Notes under the pieces: generated by a model
The model's database searches: none
Told to the model about the DNA's origin: nothing
What the model saw: only the letters and a program-made list of their open reading frames with translations
Position numbers and translations under genes: made by a program
DNA from: Actinomycetes bacterium
GTDB taxonomy: Bacteria; Actinomycetota; Thermoleophilia; Solirubrobacterales; 70-9
Direction: 5' to 3'
Length of the DNA: 30,776 bases
NCBI GenBank assembly: GCA_023436605.1
Contig: JAEZIQ010000078.1
Span: 1-30,776 of the forward strand
In this document: positions 29,897 through 30,776 of the stretch, in pieces
Layout: each line of letters opens with the position of its first letter
Numbering within the stretch: position 1 is the stretch's first letter

Positions 29897-30776
29897 TCAG
29901 GTCGCGGCTTCGACCGCGTACTCGTGGATCTGCTCGAGGATCTCGGTGATCCCGAAGCGGCGCTGCCAGTTCGGGTAGTCGCGCTCAAACGGGTCCAGGT
30001 CCGAGATCCACCAGCGGTGGTCACCGATCCGGTTCTCGTCGCTGAGGGTCCAGTCGAGCTCGCGGCCGGCGATCCGTTCGGACTCGACGATCGCTTCAAG
30101 CATCGAGCAGTTGCTGCCCCGGCCGCCACCGATGTTGTAGACCGCGGCGGCCCGGGGGGCGGCCGCATACTCGAGGAAGGCCGAGACCAGGTCGTCACAG
30201 TGAATGTTGTCGCGAACCTGTTTGCCGCCATAACCGAAGACCGTGTAGGGCCGGCCGGTGACCACGCACTTCATAAGGTAGGCCAGAAACCCGTGGAGCT
30301 CGGCGCCGGCGTGCTGGGGGCCGGTCAGGCAACCCCCGCGGAAGCAGACGGTTGGCATGTCGAAGTAGCGCCCGTACTCCTGGACCAGCAGGTCGGCGCT
30401 TGCCTTCGAAACTCCGAACAGCGAGTGGGTCGAGTGATCGATCGACATCGAAGTGTCGATCCCGCCGAAGTACTGGTGGTCCTCCGGAAGCTCGAGTCTG
30501 GTCTCGGTCTCGACCAGAGGCAGAAAGTTCGGGGTGTCGCCGTAAACTTTGTTGGTCGAGCAGAAGATGAACGGCGCCTCGGGCGCGTGGCTGCGGGCAG
30601 CCTCGAGCAGGTTGAGGGTGCCGAGCGCGTTGACGCCGAAATCGGTCTGGGGGTCGCGGGCGGCCCAGTCGTGCGAAGGCTGGGCAGCCGTGTGGATGAC
30701 GAGCTCGACGCTGTTTCCGGCGAAGACTTTGCCTACGCCCTCGGCATCCCGGATGTCGAGGGCGACCGGCTCGAAC
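29897..30776 (-). CDS. CDP-paratose 2-epimerase (tyvelose epimerase) family SDR, N-terminus outside window
   Basis: The frame is open from the right edge to TGA at 29897-29899, about 292 codons. It lacks the N-terminal Rossmann GxxGxxG part, which lies beyond the edge. Seen are 'VIHTAAQPSHDWAARDP', the catalytic Ser/Thr strand 'FIFCSTNKVYGDTPN', and a family-typical 'FRGGCLTGPQHAGAELHG' followed by 'AYLMKC'. Near 'DHSTHSLFGVSKASADLL' the Tyr of YxxxK is replaced by Phe, giving FGVSK. The tail has 'NIGGGRGSNCSMLEAI'. Known members epimerise CDP-paratose to CDP-tyvelose for O-antigen-like polymers; in an actinobacterium the sugar may differ. It converges with the GT-C-like gene, with 9 bp between stops. 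Confidence 0.88.
   Translation of the reverse strand, partial: FEPVALDIRDAEGVGKVFAGNSVELVIHTAAQPSHDWAARDPQTDFGVNALGTLNLLEAARSHAPEAPFIFCSTNKVYGDTPNFLPLVETETRLELPEDHQYFGGIDTSMSIDHSTHSLFGVSKASADLLVQEYGRYFDMPTVCFRGGCLTGPQHAGAELHGFLAYLMKCVVTGRPYTVFGYGGKQVRDNIHCDDLVSAFLEYAAAPRAAAVYNIGGGRGSNCSMLEAIVESERIAGRELDWTLSDENRIGDHRWWISDLDPFERDYPNWQRRFGITEILEQIHEYAVEAAT

Noticed and set aside
1..30776. tRNA genes, rRNA genes, CRISPR arrays, riboswitches, insertion sequences
   Set aside because: I looked for short regular repeats with spacers, cloverleaf-like segments and transposase motifs and found none that could be supported by eye; a covariance-model scan would be needed to exclude small RNAs.

Overview
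The window is high-GC, densely packed bacterial chromosome, most likely from a Thermoleophilia/Solirubrobacterales-type actinobacterium. That placement is an inference. It rests on the coproporphyrin-dependent heme genes with an actinobacterial-type HemQ, a DUF6636 lipoprotein, frequent GTG/TTG starts, and first genes of transcription units that seem to be leaderless. No gap between genes exceeds 300 bases; the longest, 25959-26125, holds two terminator-like hairpins and a promoter. I saw no tRNA, rRNA, CRISPR array, transposase or integrase.

Layout. 1-4676 (minus): TlpA-like thioredoxin lipoprotein, NfeD, slipin, galT, a hypothetical gene, and an eRF1-like (baeRF/VLRF1-type) protein cut by the left edge. 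4761/4833-7926 (plus): an unusual DEAD/DEAH helicase with an acidic insert, overlapping a DUF6636 lipoprotein. 7934-13670 (minus): a beta-lactamase-fold serine hydrolase, a YgjP/DUF45 metallopeptidase, BirA and a DUF62 S-adenosylmethionine hydrolase. This block is interrupted by a plus-strand, AT-richer pair of zinc-ribbon membrane protein genes. 13714-14073 (plus): a small secreted protein. 14070-23741 (minus): a continuous ccmABCD-hemA-hemC-cobA/hemD-hemE-hemH(cpfC)-cgoX-hemQ(chdC) operon. 23870-25958 (minus): a frameshifted membrane-anchored protein and an aldehyde dehydrogenase. 26126-27466 (minus): rarA. 27489-29887 (plus): a TauE/SafE permease and a GT-C-like membrane protein. 29897-30776 (minus): a CDP-paratose/tyvelose 2-epimerase cut by the right edge.

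How the genes work together. The ccm-hem operon covers heme synthesis from glutamyl-tRNA to coproheme and heme b, except hemL and hemB, plus a heme export module for cytochrome c maturation. Nearly every junction is a stop/start overlap of the NTGA type, which implies translational coupling. hemC can only have its conserved N-terminus if it starts at CTG in a CTGA overlap.

Main discovery candidate. The two zinc-ribbon genes are bracketed by an exact 17-bp direct repeat (10456-10472 and 12865-12881). The right copy encodes the last codons of the DUF62 gene; the left copy sits just before birA. Removing the insert rejoins DUF62 to birA with a GTGA overlap, the same kind of junction as in the rest of the window. 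This points to a recent, precise insertion of a 2,409-bp two-gene module that carries no recognisable recombinase and rebuilt the 3' end of its target gene.

A second genome-scale signal is a TANNNT box 6-7 nt upstream of seven start codons, as expected for leaderless transcripts. The inserted genes instead have strong Shine-Dalgarno sequences.
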